Assembly (NCBI RefSeq): GCF_002209485.1
Contig: NZ_NJIX01000002.1
Location: 806,001 to 870,000, forward strand
Reading direction: 5' to 3'
Length of the DNA: 64,000 nucleotides
Origin: Achromobacter sp. HZ34
Lineage (GTDB): Bacteria; Pseudomonadota; Gammaproteobacteria; Burkholderiales; Burkholderiaceae_B
Shown in pieces: positions 46,782-56,455 of the stretch. Position 1 is the stretch's first letter. Each line of letters begins with the position of its first letter. Made by a program: the position numbers and the translations under genes. A model generated the notes under the pieces. It had not been told where the DNA came from, made no database searches, and saw only the letters and a list, made by a program, of their open reading frames with translations.

Positions 46782-48428
46782 ATGTCAGAACGCGAAAGTA
46801 TGGAATACGACGTTGTCGTGGTGGGTGGCGGGCCTGGCGGCCTGGCCGCGGCAATTCGCCTGAAGCAGTTGGCGGCCGAGAAGAACCACGAGGTCAGCGT
46901 CTGTGTCCTGGAGAAAGGCGCCGAGCTGGGCGCGCACATCCTGTCCGGCGCGGTCATGGATCCGGGCGCGCTGACCGAGCTGATCCCCGACTGGAAAGAA
47001 AAGGGTGCGCCGCTGAAAGTGGCCGTCACGGAGGACAAATTCCTTTTCCTCAGCGCCAACGGCGCGCGCCAGACGCCCGATTGGATGCTGCCGGAATGCT
47101 TCCACAACAAGGGCAACTACATCGTCCGCCTGGGCGACGTGGTGCGCTGGCTGGGTGAACAGGCCGAAGCGCTGGGCGTGGACATCTTCCCCGGCTTCGC
47201 CGCCGCCGGCGTGCTGTATGACGAACAGGGCGCCGTGCGCGGCGTCGTCACCGGCGACATGGGCGTGGCGCGCGATGGCAGCCATACCGACCAGTATCAA
47301 CCCGGCATGGAATTGCTGGGCCGCTACACCATCTTCGCCGAGGGCTCGCGCGGCCAGCTGGGCCGCGAGCTGATCGCCCGCTACAAGCTGGACCAGAACG
47401 TCGACCCGCAGGCCTACGGCATCGGCCTGAAGGAATTGTGGGAAGTCGACCCGGCGCAGGCGCGCCCCGGCCTGGTGGTGCACACCGCCGGCTGGCCGCT
47501 GGACGCCGACACCTACGGTGGTTCCTTCCTCTATCACCTGGACAACAACCTGGTAGCGGTGGGCATGGTGGTGGGCCTGGACTACGCCAATCCCTGGCTC
47601 TCGCCCTTCGAGGAATTCCAGCGCTACAAGACGCATCCGGCCATCCGCCCCACGTTCGAGGGCGGCAAGCGCATCGCTTATGGCGCACGCGCCATCACGG
47701 CCGGCGGCCTGCTGGCCCTGCCCAAGCTGGTGTTCCCGGGCGGTGCCCTGGTGGGCTGCGAAGCGGGCTTCCTCAATGCCTCGCGCATCAAGGGCAGCCA
47801 CGCCGCCATCAAGACTGGTTCGATGGCCGCCGAAGCCGCCTTCGACGCCCTGGTGGCCGATCGCCGCCAGGATGAACTGGCCACCTACCCCACGGCTTTC
47901 CAGTCCTCCTGGCTGCACGCGGAACTGAACAAGGCGCGCAATTTCAAGCAGTGGTTCAAGAAGGGGCGTACCGTTGCCACCCTGATGACCGGCATCGAAC
48001 AGTGGCTGCTCAAGGGCAAGATGCCCTGGACCATCCATCGCACCAAGCCCGATTACGCCTGTCTGCAGCCGGCCTCGGAATGCGCGCGCATCGACTATCC
48101 CAAGCCGGACAGCAAGATCACCTTCGACCGCCTGAGTTCGGTGTTCATCTCGAACACGAACCACGACGAGAACGAACCCGTCCACCTGACGCTCAAGGAT
48201 CCCAGCGTGCCGGTGGCCGTCAATCTGGCCAAGTACGGCGGCCCGGAGGCGCGCTACTGTCCGGCGGGGGTGTACGAATTCGTCAAGGACGACCACGGCG
48301 CCGATCGCCTGCAGATCAACGCGCAGAACTGCGTGCACTGCAAGACCTGCGACATCAAGGATCCCACGCAGAACATCGTGTGGGTGGCGCCGCAAGGCGG
48401 CGAAGGGCCTGTCTACAGCGGCATGTAG
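46782..48428 (+). CDS. Electron-transfer flavoprotein-ubiquinone oxidoreductase
   Basis: A 548-residue membrane-associated enzyme that passes electrons from ETF to ubiquinone during fatty-acid and amino-acid oxidation. The FAD-binding GGGPGGLAAAIRL starts at residue ~15. The C-terminal 4Fe-4S ligand cysteines are in YCPAGVYEFV and NAQNCVHCKTCDIKDP. The end QGGEGPVYSGM is the family terminus. The start at 46782 follows a GAGAGG ribosome-binding site. The ETF subunits themselves are not in the window. Confidence 0.95.
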   Translation: MSERESMEYDVVVVGGGPGGLAAAIRLKQLAAEKNHEVSVCVLEKGAELGAHILSGAVMDPGALTELIPDWKEKGAPLKVAVTEDKFLFLSANGARQTPDWMLPECFHNKGNYIVRLGDVVRWLGEQAEALGVDIFPGFAAAGVLYDEQGAVRGVVTGDMGVARDGSHTDQYQPGMELLGRYTIFAEGSRGQLGRELIARYKLDQNVDPQAYGIGLKELWEVDPAQARPGLVVHTAGWPLDADTYGGSFLYHLDNNLVAVGMVVGLDYANPWLSPFEEFQRYKTHPAIRPTFEGGKRIAYGARAITAGGLLALPKLVFPGGALVGCEAGFLNASRIKGSHAAIKTGSMAAEAAFDALVADRRQDELATYPTAFQSSWLHAELNKARNFKQWFKKGRTVATLMTGIEQWLLKGKMPWTIHRTKPDYACLQPASECARIDYPKPDSKITFDRLSSVFISNTNHDENEPVHLTLKDPSVPVAVNLAKYGGPEARYCPAGVYEFVKDDHGADRLQINAQNCVHCKTCDIKDPTQNIVWVAPQGGEGPVYSGM

Positions 48429-48446
48429 GCTGGACCGGGCCTTGCC

Positions 48447-49415
48447 ATGAACGTTGCCTCTGACCGGGTCGCTGACCGGACCTCAGCCCCGGCTTCTGCC
48501 GCCGAACGTGTGCTGCTGGTCGGGGGCGGCGATCTTGGAATGCGCGTGGCGGCGCGGCTGCTGGGGGCGGACGCCATGCCGCCAGGGCAGGCATTACCTG
48601 CAACGCAAATGCCACCAGCGGCGACCCCACGGCCGCCCGCCATGAATCCGCCCGCGGTCTGGGTATTACGCCGTCATCCGCCGTCCGGCAAGAGCACGGG
48701 CCCGCTGCAATGGCTGGCGGGCGACGTCAGCCGGCCCGATACTCTGACCGTCCTGCCGCGCGGCATCACCCGCGTGGTCTATGTCCTGGCACCGGACTCG
48801 CGTGATCCCCAGGCTTACCGGGACGTCTTCATCGACGGACCGCGCAACCTGCTGGCCGCCCTCGACACCAGTGCCTTGCGCCGGCTGGTGTTCGTGTCCT
48901 CCTCCGCGGTCTACGGTGACCACGCCGGCGACTGGATAGACGAAGACACCCCACCCGCCCCCCAAGGTAAAAACGGCGAAATCCTGCTGCAAGCCGAGCA
49001 ATGGCTGGCCGGCCAGCGCCTGCCCGTCACGGCCCTGCGCCTGGCCGGTCTTTACGGCCCGGGTCGCGTGCAGTTGCTGGAACGCCTGCGCCAGGGCCAG
49101 GCCCGCGTCCCGCGCACGGTCCCCCACTGGGCCAACCGCATGCACGCCGACGATGCCGCGGCGGCGATCGCCCATTTGGTCCACTTGGCGGGCGCCCTGC
49201 CCGTCTACCTGGGCGCCGATGACACACCACTGACATTGGATGTGCTTTACGATCACCTGGCCCGCCTGCTGGGTGCCCCCCTGCCGGCCGACGGCCCGGC
49301 GCCCGGCGGCGTAGGCAGCAAACGGATGCGCAATACCCGTTTGCGCGCCAGCGGGCTGCAGCTGGCCTGGCCGGATGCCCGCCAGGGCTATGCGCGGCTG
49401 ATCGAATCGCTGTAA
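48447..49415 (+). CDS. NAD-dependent epimerase-like (YeeZ-type) protein
   Basis: A 322-residue Rossmann-fold protein of the extended/atypical SDR group. The nucleotide-binding motif is VLLVGGGDLGMRVAARLL; the strand VFVSSSAVYGDHAG replaces the usual active-site region, but the YxxxK pair is not convincing. LRLAGLYGPGRVQLLERL and NRMHADDAAAAIAHL are typical of the YeeZ subgroup. A 30-residue Pro/Ala insertion (residues 45-65) is non-conserved. It follows ETF-QO by 18 bases. The substrate is unknown. Confidence 0.78.
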   Translation: MNVASDRVADRTSAPASAAERVLLVGGGDLGMRVAARLLGADAMPPGQALPATQMPPAATPRPPAMNPPAVWVLRRHPPSGKSTGPLQWLAGDVSRPDTLTVLPRGITRVVYVLAPDSRDPQAYRDVFIDGPRNLLAALDTSALRRLVFVSSSAVYGDHAGDWIDEDTPPAPQGKNGEILLQAEQWLAGQRLPVTALRLAGLYGPGRVQLLERLRQGQARVPRTVPHWANRMHADDAAAAIAHLVHLAGALPVYLGADDTPLTLDVLYDHLARLLGAPLPADGPAPGGVGSKRMRNTRLRASGLQLAWPDARQGYARLIESL

Positions 49416-49624
49416 AGTGCGCGGGTCCGCGTGACGGGTCCAATGAATGTGCCGGATCGACACAGGCCTACCCGGCCTGTTGCCAGGCGACTTTGCAGGG
49501 GCATGACACCAACCTGTCTGTTACCTTAACTTTGTCGCTACTTAGACACAAATGGCGTATGCTGCCGTCACACGGTGAGCCCAACAATGGACCCACGTGC
49601 CGTTCCACGTAGACGGGAGCCGCT

Positions 49625-50518
49625 ATGCTAGACCATGTCCAAGCGTTTCGCCCAACCGCCTTACAAGTAGATCTGGCGCGCCGCATCGCCCGCGAAATAC
49701 TCGCTGGCGCGCATGTGACGGGAACCCACTTGTCGGAAGAACTGCTGGCGCGGCAATACCAGGTCTCGCGCACGCCGGTGCGTGCCGCGCTCAAGCTGCT
49801 CGCCATGCAGGACATGATCGCCTACAAGCAGAACAGCGGCTACTTCGTCCGGGAGCTGGCCGACGACGCGCAAACGCCCGAATGGCAATCGCAGGGGCTG
49901 ACCAGCGACGAACTCTATCGTGTCCTGATCGAAGACCGCGCCGGCCGCCTGCTGCCGGACACCTTCACCGACCGCGACCTGCTGTTGCGCTATGCCGTGA
50001 CGCGCAGCGTGCTCGCCAAGACCCTGGTGCGCCTGAGCGCCGAAGCGCTGATCGAAAAGCGCAAGGGCCATGGCTGGCGTTTTCCCAACTCACTGGAAGA
50101 TGCGCAGGCACGCGCCGAAAGCTTCCGCTTCCGTTCCGCGGTGGAATGCGCCGGGCTGCTGGAGCCGGATTTCCGCGCCGACACCACGACGCTGCTGCGT
50201 ATGCAGGCCAGCCATCTGACGCTGGCCGAGGAAACGAACGTAGACACCATGGCGCGGGAGTTCTTCTCGCTCAATGCGGAATTCCATGAAATGCTGGCGC
50301 GCTTTTCCGGCAACCGCTTCGTCCTGCAGACCGTGCAGCAGCAGAACCAGCTGCGCCGCCTGGCCAGCCGCGCCACGCTGTTCCAGCTGCCCCGCTACGC
50401 CGCCTCGATCCAGGAACACCTGCAGATCATCGAGGCGGTGTCGGACAAGGAGCTGGAATTCGCGTCGGCGCTGATGCGCCAGCACCTGCGCCTGGATTTC
50501 CGCGCGACCGGCGCGTAG
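49625..50518 (+). CDS. GntR-family regulator with two winged-helix domains and an FCD domain
   Basis: A 297-residue regulator. Residues 12-78 form a normal GntR winged helix (LSEELLARQYQVSRTPVRAALKLL). Residues about 94-156 form a second winged helix-like unit: FTDRDLLLRYAVTRSVLAKTLVRLSAEALIEKRKG, then GHGWRFPNS. The rest is an all-helical FCD ligand-binding domain (residues ~160-297). Most GntR/FCD proteins have one DNA-binding head. It converges with ltaE, with 21 bases between, so its target is not obvious; it may control a distant operon or its own gene. An imperfect TTTGTC/GACACAAA inverted repeat lies in the upstream gap. Confidence 0.85.
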   Translation: MLDHVQAFRPTALQVDLARRIAREILAGAHVTGTHLSEELLARQYQVSRTPVRAALKLLAMQDMIAYKQNSGYFVRELADDAQTPEWQSQGLTSDELYRVLIEDRAGRLLPDTFTDRDLLLRYAVTRSVLAKTLVRLSAEALIEKRKGHGWRFPNSLEDAQARAESFRFRSAVECAGLLEPDFRADTTTLLRMQASHLTLAEETNVDTMAREFFSLNAEFHEMLARFSGNRFVLQTVQQQNQLRRLASRATLFQLPRYAASIQEHLQIIEAVSDKELEFASALMRQHLRLDFRATGA

Positions 50519-50539
50519 CCGCCCGGCCGCCGGCTTCCT

Positions 50540-51553
50540 TTACCTGGCGAAGTAGGACTTGAAGATCGCGACGGTGCGATCGATGTCCGCTTGCGACACG
50601 TCCAGGTGGGTGACCAGGCGCATGGCCGCGCCGTACACGGGCTTGATCATCAAGCCTTGTTCCTTCGCATAGGCCCCCAGCGGATCGCAGTGCTCCGGCG
50701 GCACCGTGACGAACACCATATTGGTGGCCTGGCCGTTTACCGTCACACCGTCGATCGCCGCCAGGCCTTGCGCCAGGCGCTCCGCATTGGCGTGGTCCTG
50801 GGCCAGGCGCTCGACATTGTTTTCCAGGGCATATAAGGCGCCCGCCGCCAGGACGCCGGACTGGCGCATGCCGCCCCCCAGCACCTTGCGCCAGCGGCGC
50901 GCGCCGTCGATCAGCGCCTTGCTGCCAACCAGTACCGAACCCACCGGCGCACCCAGGCCCTTGGAAAAGCAGATCGACACGGAATCGAACGGCGCGCACA
51001 GCTCGGCGATGGCTTTGCCGCTGGCCACGGCGGCATTGCAGACCCGCGCGCCATCCAGGTGGACGCCCAGCTCGTGCTTGCGCGCGAAGGCCGCGGCTTC
51101 GACGATGTAGTCCTGCGGAATCACCCGGCCGTGGAAGGTATTTTCCAGCGCCAGCAGGCGCGTGCGCGCGTAATGCGGATCGCCCAGGGGCTTGATCGCG
51201 GCCGCCAGCTTGGCAATGGGCAGCGACCCGTCTTCCGCATGCTCGATGGGTTGGGGCTGGATGCTGCCCAGCACCGCGGCGCCGCCGCCCTCGTATTTGT
51301 AGGTATGGGCCAGCTGGCCCACCAGGTACTCGTCGCCCCGGCCGCAATGGGCCATGATGCCGGCCAGATTGCTCTGGGTGCCGGTGGGGAAGAACAGGCC
51401 GGCTTCCTTGCCGGCGCGCTCGGCCGTCTGCGCCTGCAGGCGCTGCACGGTGGGGTCGTCGCCCATGACGTCATCGCCCACCTCGGCGGCGGCCATGGCC
51501 GCGCGCATGGCGGCGCTGGGCCGGGTGACGGTATCGCTGCGTAAATCGATCAT
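50540..51553 (-). CDS. ltaE: Low-specificity L-threonine aldolase
   Basis: A 337-residue PLP enzyme that splits threonine or allo-threonine into glycine and acetaldehyde. The N-terminus MIDLRSDTVTRPSAAMRAAM is diagnostic. Substrate and PLP contacts include AGLFFPTGTQSNLAGIMAH, LGVHLDGARVCNAAV and the lysine of FDSVSICFSKGLGAPVGS. Length is typical. Acetaldehyde could feed acetate metabolism, and an acetyl-CoA synthetase gene lies nearby, but they are in separate transcription units. Confidence 0.92.
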   Translation of the reverse strand: MIDLRSDTVTRPSAAMRAAMAAAEVGDDVMGDDPTVQRLQAQTAERAGKEAGLFFPTGTQSNLAGIMAHCGRGDEYLVGQLAHTYKYEGGGAAVLGSIQPQPIEHAEDGSLPIAKLAAAIKPLGDPHYARTRLLALENTFHGRVIPQDYIVEAAAFARKHELGVHLDGARVCNAAVASGKAIAELCAPFDSVSICFSKGLGAPVGSVLVGSKALIDGARRWRKVLGGGMRQSGVLAAGALYALENNVERLAQDHANAERLAQGLAAIDGVTVNGQATNMVFVTVPPEHCDPLGAYAKEQGLMIKPVYGAAMRLVTHLDVSQADIDRTVAIFKSYFAR

Positions 51554-51681
51554 GCTGGTTCCCTTGCTACGGTTCTATTGCTATGTGTCGCCGGCATTGC
51601 CCGCGCTGCGGGGGCTACCCGGAACGGGCCATAGAGTATCAGGTGCATGCTGCACCCCCTCCCCGCACGCCACCGCCCGCT

Positions 51682-52431
51682 TCAACGATCCTTCGTGATC
51701 GACAGCGCCGAGAACGACTGCGCCACCGGCATCACTTCCAGGCTGTTGATGTTGACGTGCGCCGGCAGGTTGCTGACCCAGGCCACGGCTTCGGCGATGT
51801 CGCCGGCATTCAGCGCCGTCACGCCTTCATAGCGGCTGGCCGCCTTGGCCGTGTCGCCCTTGAAACGCACATCGCTGAACTCGGTGCCACCCACCAGCCC
51901 CGGCTCGATATTGGTCACGCGCAAGGCGGTGCCGGTCAGGTCCGCGCGCAGGTTCATACTGAACTGCCGCACGAACGCCTTGCTGGCGCCGTACACATTG
52001 CCGCCCGAGTAGGGATAGTTGCCGGCCACGGAACCGATATTGATGACGTGGCCGCGATTACGTTGCACCATGCCGGGCAACAACGCATGCGTGACGCGCG
52101 CCAGGCCGGTAACGTTGGTGTCTATCATGCCGATCCAGTCGTCCAGGTCGGCACGCTGGGCCGGCTCCAGGCCCAGGGCCAGGCCGGCGTTGTTCACCAG
52201 CACGTCGACCTCGGCGAAATCCGCTGGCAGGGAGTCGGCCAGGGCCGCCACGGCGGCGGCATCGCGCACGTCCAGTTGCAGCGGCAGCAGGCGTTCGCCC
52301 AACTGGTCGCGCAAGGCCTGCAATTTTTCCTGGCGGCGGCCGGTGGCGATGACCTTGTGGCCGTCGCGAATGAAACGTTCAGCGATAGCGGCGCCAAAGC
52401 CCGCCGTCGCGCCGGTGACGAATACGATCAT
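51682..52431 (-). CDS. SDR-family oxidoreductase (YdfG type)
   Basis: A 249-residue short-chain dehydrogenase of the YdfG/3-hydroxy acid dehydrogenase group. The cofactor motif is FVTGATAGFGAAIAERF, then NNAGLA, and the catalytic Ser-Tyr-Lys set in NIGSVAGNYPYSGGNVYGASKAF. The start MIVFVTG is preferred over a longer frame that would run into a terminator sequence. Relatives oxidise L-allo-threonine or 3-hydroxypropionate with NADP; this would fit the threonine aldolase gene next door. Confidence 0.9.
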   Translation of the reverse strand: MIVFVTGATAGFGAAIAERFIRDGHKVIATGRRQEKLQALRDQLGERLLPLQLDVRDAAAVAALADSLPADFAEVDVLVNNAGLALGLEPAQRADLDDWIGMIDTNVTGLARVTHALLPGMVQRNRGHVINIGSVAGNYPYSGGNVYGASKAFVRQFSMNLRADLTGTALRVTNIEPGLVGGTEFSDVRFKGDTAKAASRYEGVTALNAGDIAEAVAWVSNLPAHVNINSLEVMPVAQSFSALSITKDR

Positions 52432-52447
52432 GGGAAAATCCATCCGT

Positions 52448-52512
52448 AAAAAGGCCGCCGGGAACACCGGCGGCGCAACACAAAAAAGGGGGCGCCGCCT
52501 TGCGGTGCCCCC
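52448..52512 (-). terminator. Two tandem terminators after acsA
   Basis: First, an 11-bp stem with one mismatch (52488-52498 with 52502-52512) followed by TTTTTT. Second, an 8-bp stem GCCGCCGG/CCGGCGGC (52454-52461 with 52467-52474) followed by TTTTT after one base. They isolate acsA from the SDR gene that starts 17 bases on. Confidence 0.85.
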
Positions 52513-52521
52513 TTGCAACGA

Positions 52522-54501
52522 TCAAACCGACTTCGACAACTGCTCCAGGATCTGCGGATTTTCCAGCGTCGACACGTCCTGCGTCACTTCCTCGCCCTTG
52601 GCGACCACCCGCAGCAGACGCCGCATGATCTTGCCCGAACGCGTCTTCGGCAGGTTCTCGCCAAAGCGGATGTCCTTGGGCTTGGCGATGGGGCCGATTT
52701 CCTTGGCCACCCAGTCGCGCAACTGCTTGGCCACCGCGACGGCCTCGTCGCCTTCCGGCCGCGCGCCCTTGAGCACCACGAAGGCCACCACCGCTTCACC
52801 GGTGGTGTCGTCCGGACGTCCCACCACGGCCGCTTCGGCCACCAGCGGATGCGCCACCAGGGCCGACTCCACTTCCATGGTGCCCAGGCGGTGGCCCGAG
52901 ACGTTCAGCACGTCGTCGATACGGCCCATGATCCAGAAGTAGCCGTCGGCGTCGCGCTGCGCGCCATCGCCCGCCAGGTAATAGCCACGCAATTCAGCGG
53001 GGAAATAGCTTTTCTTGAAGCGCTCCGGGTCGCCCCAGATATTGCGGATCATCGCCGGCCAGGGCTTCTTGATCACCAGGAAACCGCCATTACCCTGGTC
53101 CACGTCCCCGCCCGTCTCGTCGACGATGGCCGCGGCGATGCCCGGCAGGGGCAGCGTGCAGGAGCCCGGCTTGGTGGGCGTGGCGCCCGGCAGCGGGGTG
53201 ATCATGTGGCCACCGGTCTCCGTCTGCCACCACGTGTCGACGATGGGGCAGCGTTCGCCGCCCACCTTCTTGTGGTACCACATCCAGGCTTCCGGATTGA
53301 TGGGCTCGCCCACCGAGCCCAGGATGCGCAAGCTGCTCAGGTCATAGCGTTCCGGATCCGTATCGGGCGCCGCGGCCGAAGCCTTGATCAGCGAACGGAT
53401 GGCCGTGGGCGCCGTGTAGAACGTCGTCACCTTGTGCCGCGCGATCATGTCCCAGAAGCGGCCCGCGTTGGGATAGGTGGGCACGCCTTCGAACACTACC
53501 TGCGTCAGGCCGGCCGCCAGCGGACCATAGGCGATATAGGAGTGGCCGGTGATCCAGCCCACGTCGGCCGTGCACCAGTACACGTCGTCCTTGCGCGCAT
53601 CGAAAGTCCACTTGACCGTCAGCAGCGACCACAGCAGGTAGCCGGCCGAGGCATGCTGCACGCCCTTGGGCTTGCCGGTGGAACCGGACGTATAGAGGAT
53701 GAACAAGGGATGCTCGGCTTCCACCGGCACCGGGTCGCACTGTTCGGACTGGTCCGCCACCACGTCATGCAGCCACAGGTCACGGCCTTCCACCCAGGCG
53801 GTCTTGCCGCCGGTGCGGCGGTAGACGATGACCTGGCGCACGGCGTCGCAGCCGCCCATGGCGAAGGCCTCGTCCACGGCCGGCTTCAGCGGGATGGTCT
53901 TGCCGCCGCGCACCTGTTCATCGGCGGTGATGACCAGCGTGGCGCCGACGTCGGCAATGCGTTCCTGCAGGCTCTTGGAGGAGAAGCCGCCGAACACCAC
54001 CGAATGGGTCACACCCAGGCGCACGCAGGCCTGCATCGCCGCCACGGCCTCGATCGACATGGGCATGTAGATGATGGCGCGATCGCCCTTCTTGTAGCCC
54101 AGCTTCTTCAGGCCGTTGGCCAGCTGGCAGACGCGGCCCAGCAGTTCGCGATAGCTGATCTTGTCGACCTTGCCGTCGTCCGCCTCGAAGATGATGGCGG
54201 TCTTGTCGGCATTGCCGTTCTGCAGGTGCTTGTCCAGGCAGTTTTCCGAGACATTCAGCTCGCCGTCGCCGAACCAGCGGAAGAACGGCGCCTTGCTGTC
54301 GTCCAGTACCTGGGTGAAGGGCTTGCTCCAGACCAGGTTCTCGTTCGCCTGGCGGCGCCAGAAACCGTCGAAGTCCTGTTCGGCTTCCAGGCACAGCTTT
54401 TTATAGGCATCCATGCTGTCGATGGCGGCGCCTTTCGAGGCGGCGGGTGACGGCGGAAACACGCGGGTTTCGACCAGCACGGATTCGATGGCATTGGGCA
54501 T
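52522..54501 (-). CDS. acsA: Acetyl-CoA synthetase
   Basis: A 659-residue AMP-forming acetate-CoA ligase. Motifs: the N-terminal [22 protein letters not shown]-loop [32 protein letters not shown], and [15 protein letters not shown]-type hinge (here [13 protein letters not shown]). The conserved regulatory lysine that is acetylated in this family is in [14 protein letters not shown]. Length and all motifs are complete. It stands as its own transcription unit, ended by two terminators. Confidence 0.97.
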   Translation of the reverse strand: MPNAIESVLVETRVFPPSPAASKGAAIDSMDAYKKLCLEAEQDFDGFWRRQANENLVWSKPFTQVLDDSKAPFFRWFGDGELNVSENCLDKHLQNGNADKTAIIFEADDGKVDKISYRELLGRVCQLANGLKKLGYKKGDRAIIYMPMSIEAVAAMQACVRLGVTHSVVFGGFSSKSLQERIADVGATLVITADEQVRGGKTIPLKPAVDEAFAMGGCDAVRQVIVYRRTGGKTAWVEGRDLWLHDVVADQSEQCDPVPVEAEHPLFILYTSGSTGKPKGVQHASAGYLLWSLLTVKWTFDARKDDVYWCTADVGWITGHSYIAYGPLAAGLTQVVFEGVPTYPNAGRFWDMIARHKVTTFYTAPTAIRSLIKASAAAPDTDPERYDLSSLRILGSVGEPINPEAWMWYHKKVGGERCPIVDTWWQTETGGHMITPLPGATPTKPGSCTLPLPGIAAAIVDETGGDVDQGNGGFLVIKKPWPAMIRNIWGDPERFKKSYFPAELRGYYLAGDGAQRDADGYFWIMGRIDDVLNVSGHRLGTMEVESALVAHPLVAEAAVVGRPDDTTGEAVVAFVVLKGARPEGDEAVAVAKQLRDWVAKEIGPIAKPKDIRFGENLPKTRSGKIMRRLLRVVAKGEEVTQDVSTLENPQILEQLSKSV

Positions 54502-54631
54502 GACGGTCTCCTTCAGAGATTTGAAGCTGCTGTTTTTGTTTGCAGATCGATTGGTATACGTCGGGCACGTCCGATTCTAGCCGGCTTGGCGGTCCGTCAC
54601 CGATTCGGAACCGGACGTGCGGCGCCAGGGG

Positions 54632-55255
54632 TCAACGGTTGAAATCGAGCATTTCGCTGGCATGGATCAGCGAAGTGGCGATGTCCACCGTCGAAACCCG
54701 CCTGGCCATGGCCTGCTTGCGGATCAATTCGTAAGCCTGGGTTTCGGAAATGCCTTTGCTGCGCATAAGGATAGCAGCCGCCTTGGCAATCTGGCGCTGG
54801 CCTTCCAGGCGGGTTTCCAGTTTGCGCAGGGTGCGCTGCAGATGGCGCGTCTCCCCATTGATCTGGCGCGCCAGCACCAGGATGGACAACAGCCCGAAGG
54901 ACCGCACCGGCGCCGGCAGCACGGCGCGCGCGCCCAGGCGTAGCACGGCCTCGACGATGGTCGGGTTTTCATAGTTCACCACGGCGATCACCGTGGGGGC
55001 CTGCTCACCCTGGGCCCAGGGATAATCCTGATGCACCAGGTCCGGGCGCACCGCCAGGAATACCACGTCCGTGCCCTCGGCCGGCTGGGGCGGCGGCGGC
55101 CAATGGACCTGGGTGCGGCAGCCGATGCGGTCCAGTTGCTGCACCAGGCTCTGGCCGTCGGCGTCGTCGGGATGGAATACGGCCACGCGCAGGCTGCGCA
55201 GGTCGCGCAAGTAAGCAGGCATGGCGGGACTGGCGCGGCGCCCTGGGCTTTCCAT
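54632..55255 (-). CDS. amiR: AmiR-like transcription antiterminator (ANTAR)
   Basis: A 207-residue protein with an N-terminal pseudo-receiver domain (LRVAVFHPDDADGQSLVQQL; RIGCRTQVHWPPPP) followed by a coiled coil (LARQINGETRHLQRTLRKLETR) and a C-terminal ANTAR RNA-binding domain (QRQIAKAAAILMRSKGISETQAYELIRKQAM). In Pseudomonas AmiR is held inactive by AmiC and lets RNA polymerase pass the leader terminator of the amidase operon. Here the gene starts directly after the amiC stop (TGAATG). The leader of this operon indeed contains a terminator. Confidence 0.92.
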   Translation of the reverse strand: MESPGRRASPAMPAYLRDLRSLRVAVFHPDDADGQSLVQQLDRIGCRTQVHWPPPPQPAEGTDVVFLAVRPDLVHQDYPWAQGEQAPTVIAVVNYENPTIVEAVLRLGARAVLPAPVRSFGLLSILVLARQINGETRHLQRTLRKLETRLEGQRQIAKAAAILMRSKGISETQAYELIRKQAMARRVSTVDIATSLIHASEMLDFNR

Positions 55256-56407
55256 TCAGGGCTCCAGCTCGGTCATCCTGACCGTCCAGTCGCCCAGGAT
55301 GTGATTGACCAGATAGGGATCGGGCGCCACCGCGGCCGCCGAGGCGCGCACGACGGTGAATTCGCCATCGCCCCGCTGGCGGCCGATGCGGGGATGCAGC
55401 CACGTGTGGTGATTGCCTGGGTCGATGCGTACCGTGCCTTGCGGCGCCTCGAAGCTGCTGCCCAGCAGGGCCGGCAATAGCGCGTCGATCTGGTCGCTGC
55501 CGGCGCGGCGCAAGGCGTCGGCGTACATGTGGACCTGGAAATAAGCGGCTTCCCAGCAGAGGTTGGCGGTGACGTCGGCGCCGTGGTGGCGCCGCAGGCT
55601 GGCCAGGGCGCGCTGGTTGGCCGGCGTGTCCAGCGACTGGAAGTACGGCGCTGCCGTATAGTGGCCGCGCGCGACGTCCGCGCCCATCTGGCGCGCTTCC
55701 GCCTCGGACGTGGTCAGGCTGGCGATGGGCATGCGGGCGGGATCGAACCCGGCCTCGGCGTAGGCGCGGTAGAACGCCGCGGTGGCGTCGCCGACGACCG
55801 TGGAGAAGATGAAGTCCGGTTGGGTGGCGCGGATTTCGTCGATGACCACGCGAAAGTCCGCTTCCGTGGCGCCCAGGCGCACGTAGCGCTCGCCCACCCG
55901 GGCGCCGCCTGGACGCTGCAGCACCAGGTCGGCCATGATGCGATTGGATTCGTAGGGGTAGATGTAGTCGGAGCCGACCAGGTACACGCGGGGACCGTGG
56001 TGCGTGGTCATGTAGTCGGCCAGCTGCATGCTGTTCTGGTTGGGCGCGGCGCCGGTGTAGATGACGTTGCGGGAGTACTCGAAGCCTTCGTACAGCGTGG
56101 GGTAGAACAGCAGGCGGTTCCAGCGCTCGACCACGGGGATGACGGCGATGCGGCTGCTGGACATATAGCAGCCGAAGATGACGTTGACGCCGTCCTGGGC
56201 CACCAGTTGCTCGGCCAGTTGCGCGTAACGGGCCGGATTGGAGCGCGGGTCATGGCAGACGGCCACCAGCTCGCGGCCGTCTATGCCGCCAGCCTCGTTG
56301 ATTTCGGCGATGGCCAGCTCGGTGCCGAGGCGTTGCGAAGCACCGATAGCGCCGGTCACGCCGCTGGTTGAAAACAGCACACCCACTTTGACGGGATCGA
56401 ACTGGCT
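55256..56407 (-). CDS. amiC: AmiC-like amide sensor
   Basis: A 383-residue cytoplasmic protein of the periplasmic-binding fold, near the 385 residues of P. aeruginosa AmiC. It lacks a signal peptide, as expected for a cytoplasmic sensor. Typical blocks: KVGVLFSTSGVTGAIGASQ, NVIFGCYMSSSRIAVIPVVE, LLFYPTLYEGFEYSRNVIYTG and PYFQSLDTPANQRALASL. AmiC binds short amides and releases AmiR. The GTG at 56407 is chosen for its GGAG ribosome-binding site and for the matching length; an in-frame GTG 16 codons earlier (56455) abuts the preceding stop codon. Confidence 0.9.
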   Translation of the reverse strand, partial: SQFDPVKVGVLFSTSGVTGAIGASQRLGTELAIAEINEAGGIDGRELVAVCHDPRSNPARYAQLAEQLVAQDGVNVIFGCYMSSSRIAVIPVVERWNRLLFYPTLYEGFEYSRNVIYTGAAPNQNSMQLADYMTTHHGPRVYLVGSDYIYPYESNRIMADLVLQRPGGARVGERYVRLGATEADFRVVIDEIRATQPDFIFSTVVGDATAAFYRAYAEAGFDPARMPIASLTTSEAEARQMGADVARGHYTAAPYFQSLDTPANQRALASLRRHHGADVTANLCWEAAYFQVHMYADALRRAGSDQIDALLPALLGSSFEAPQGTVRIDPGNHHTWLHPRIGRQRGDGEFTVVRASAAAVAPDPYLVNHILGDWTVRMTELEP

Positions 56408-56455
56408 CACGCCTGGCTCTCCATGCTTGGAAGCTTGTTGGTCATGGTTTCGCAC

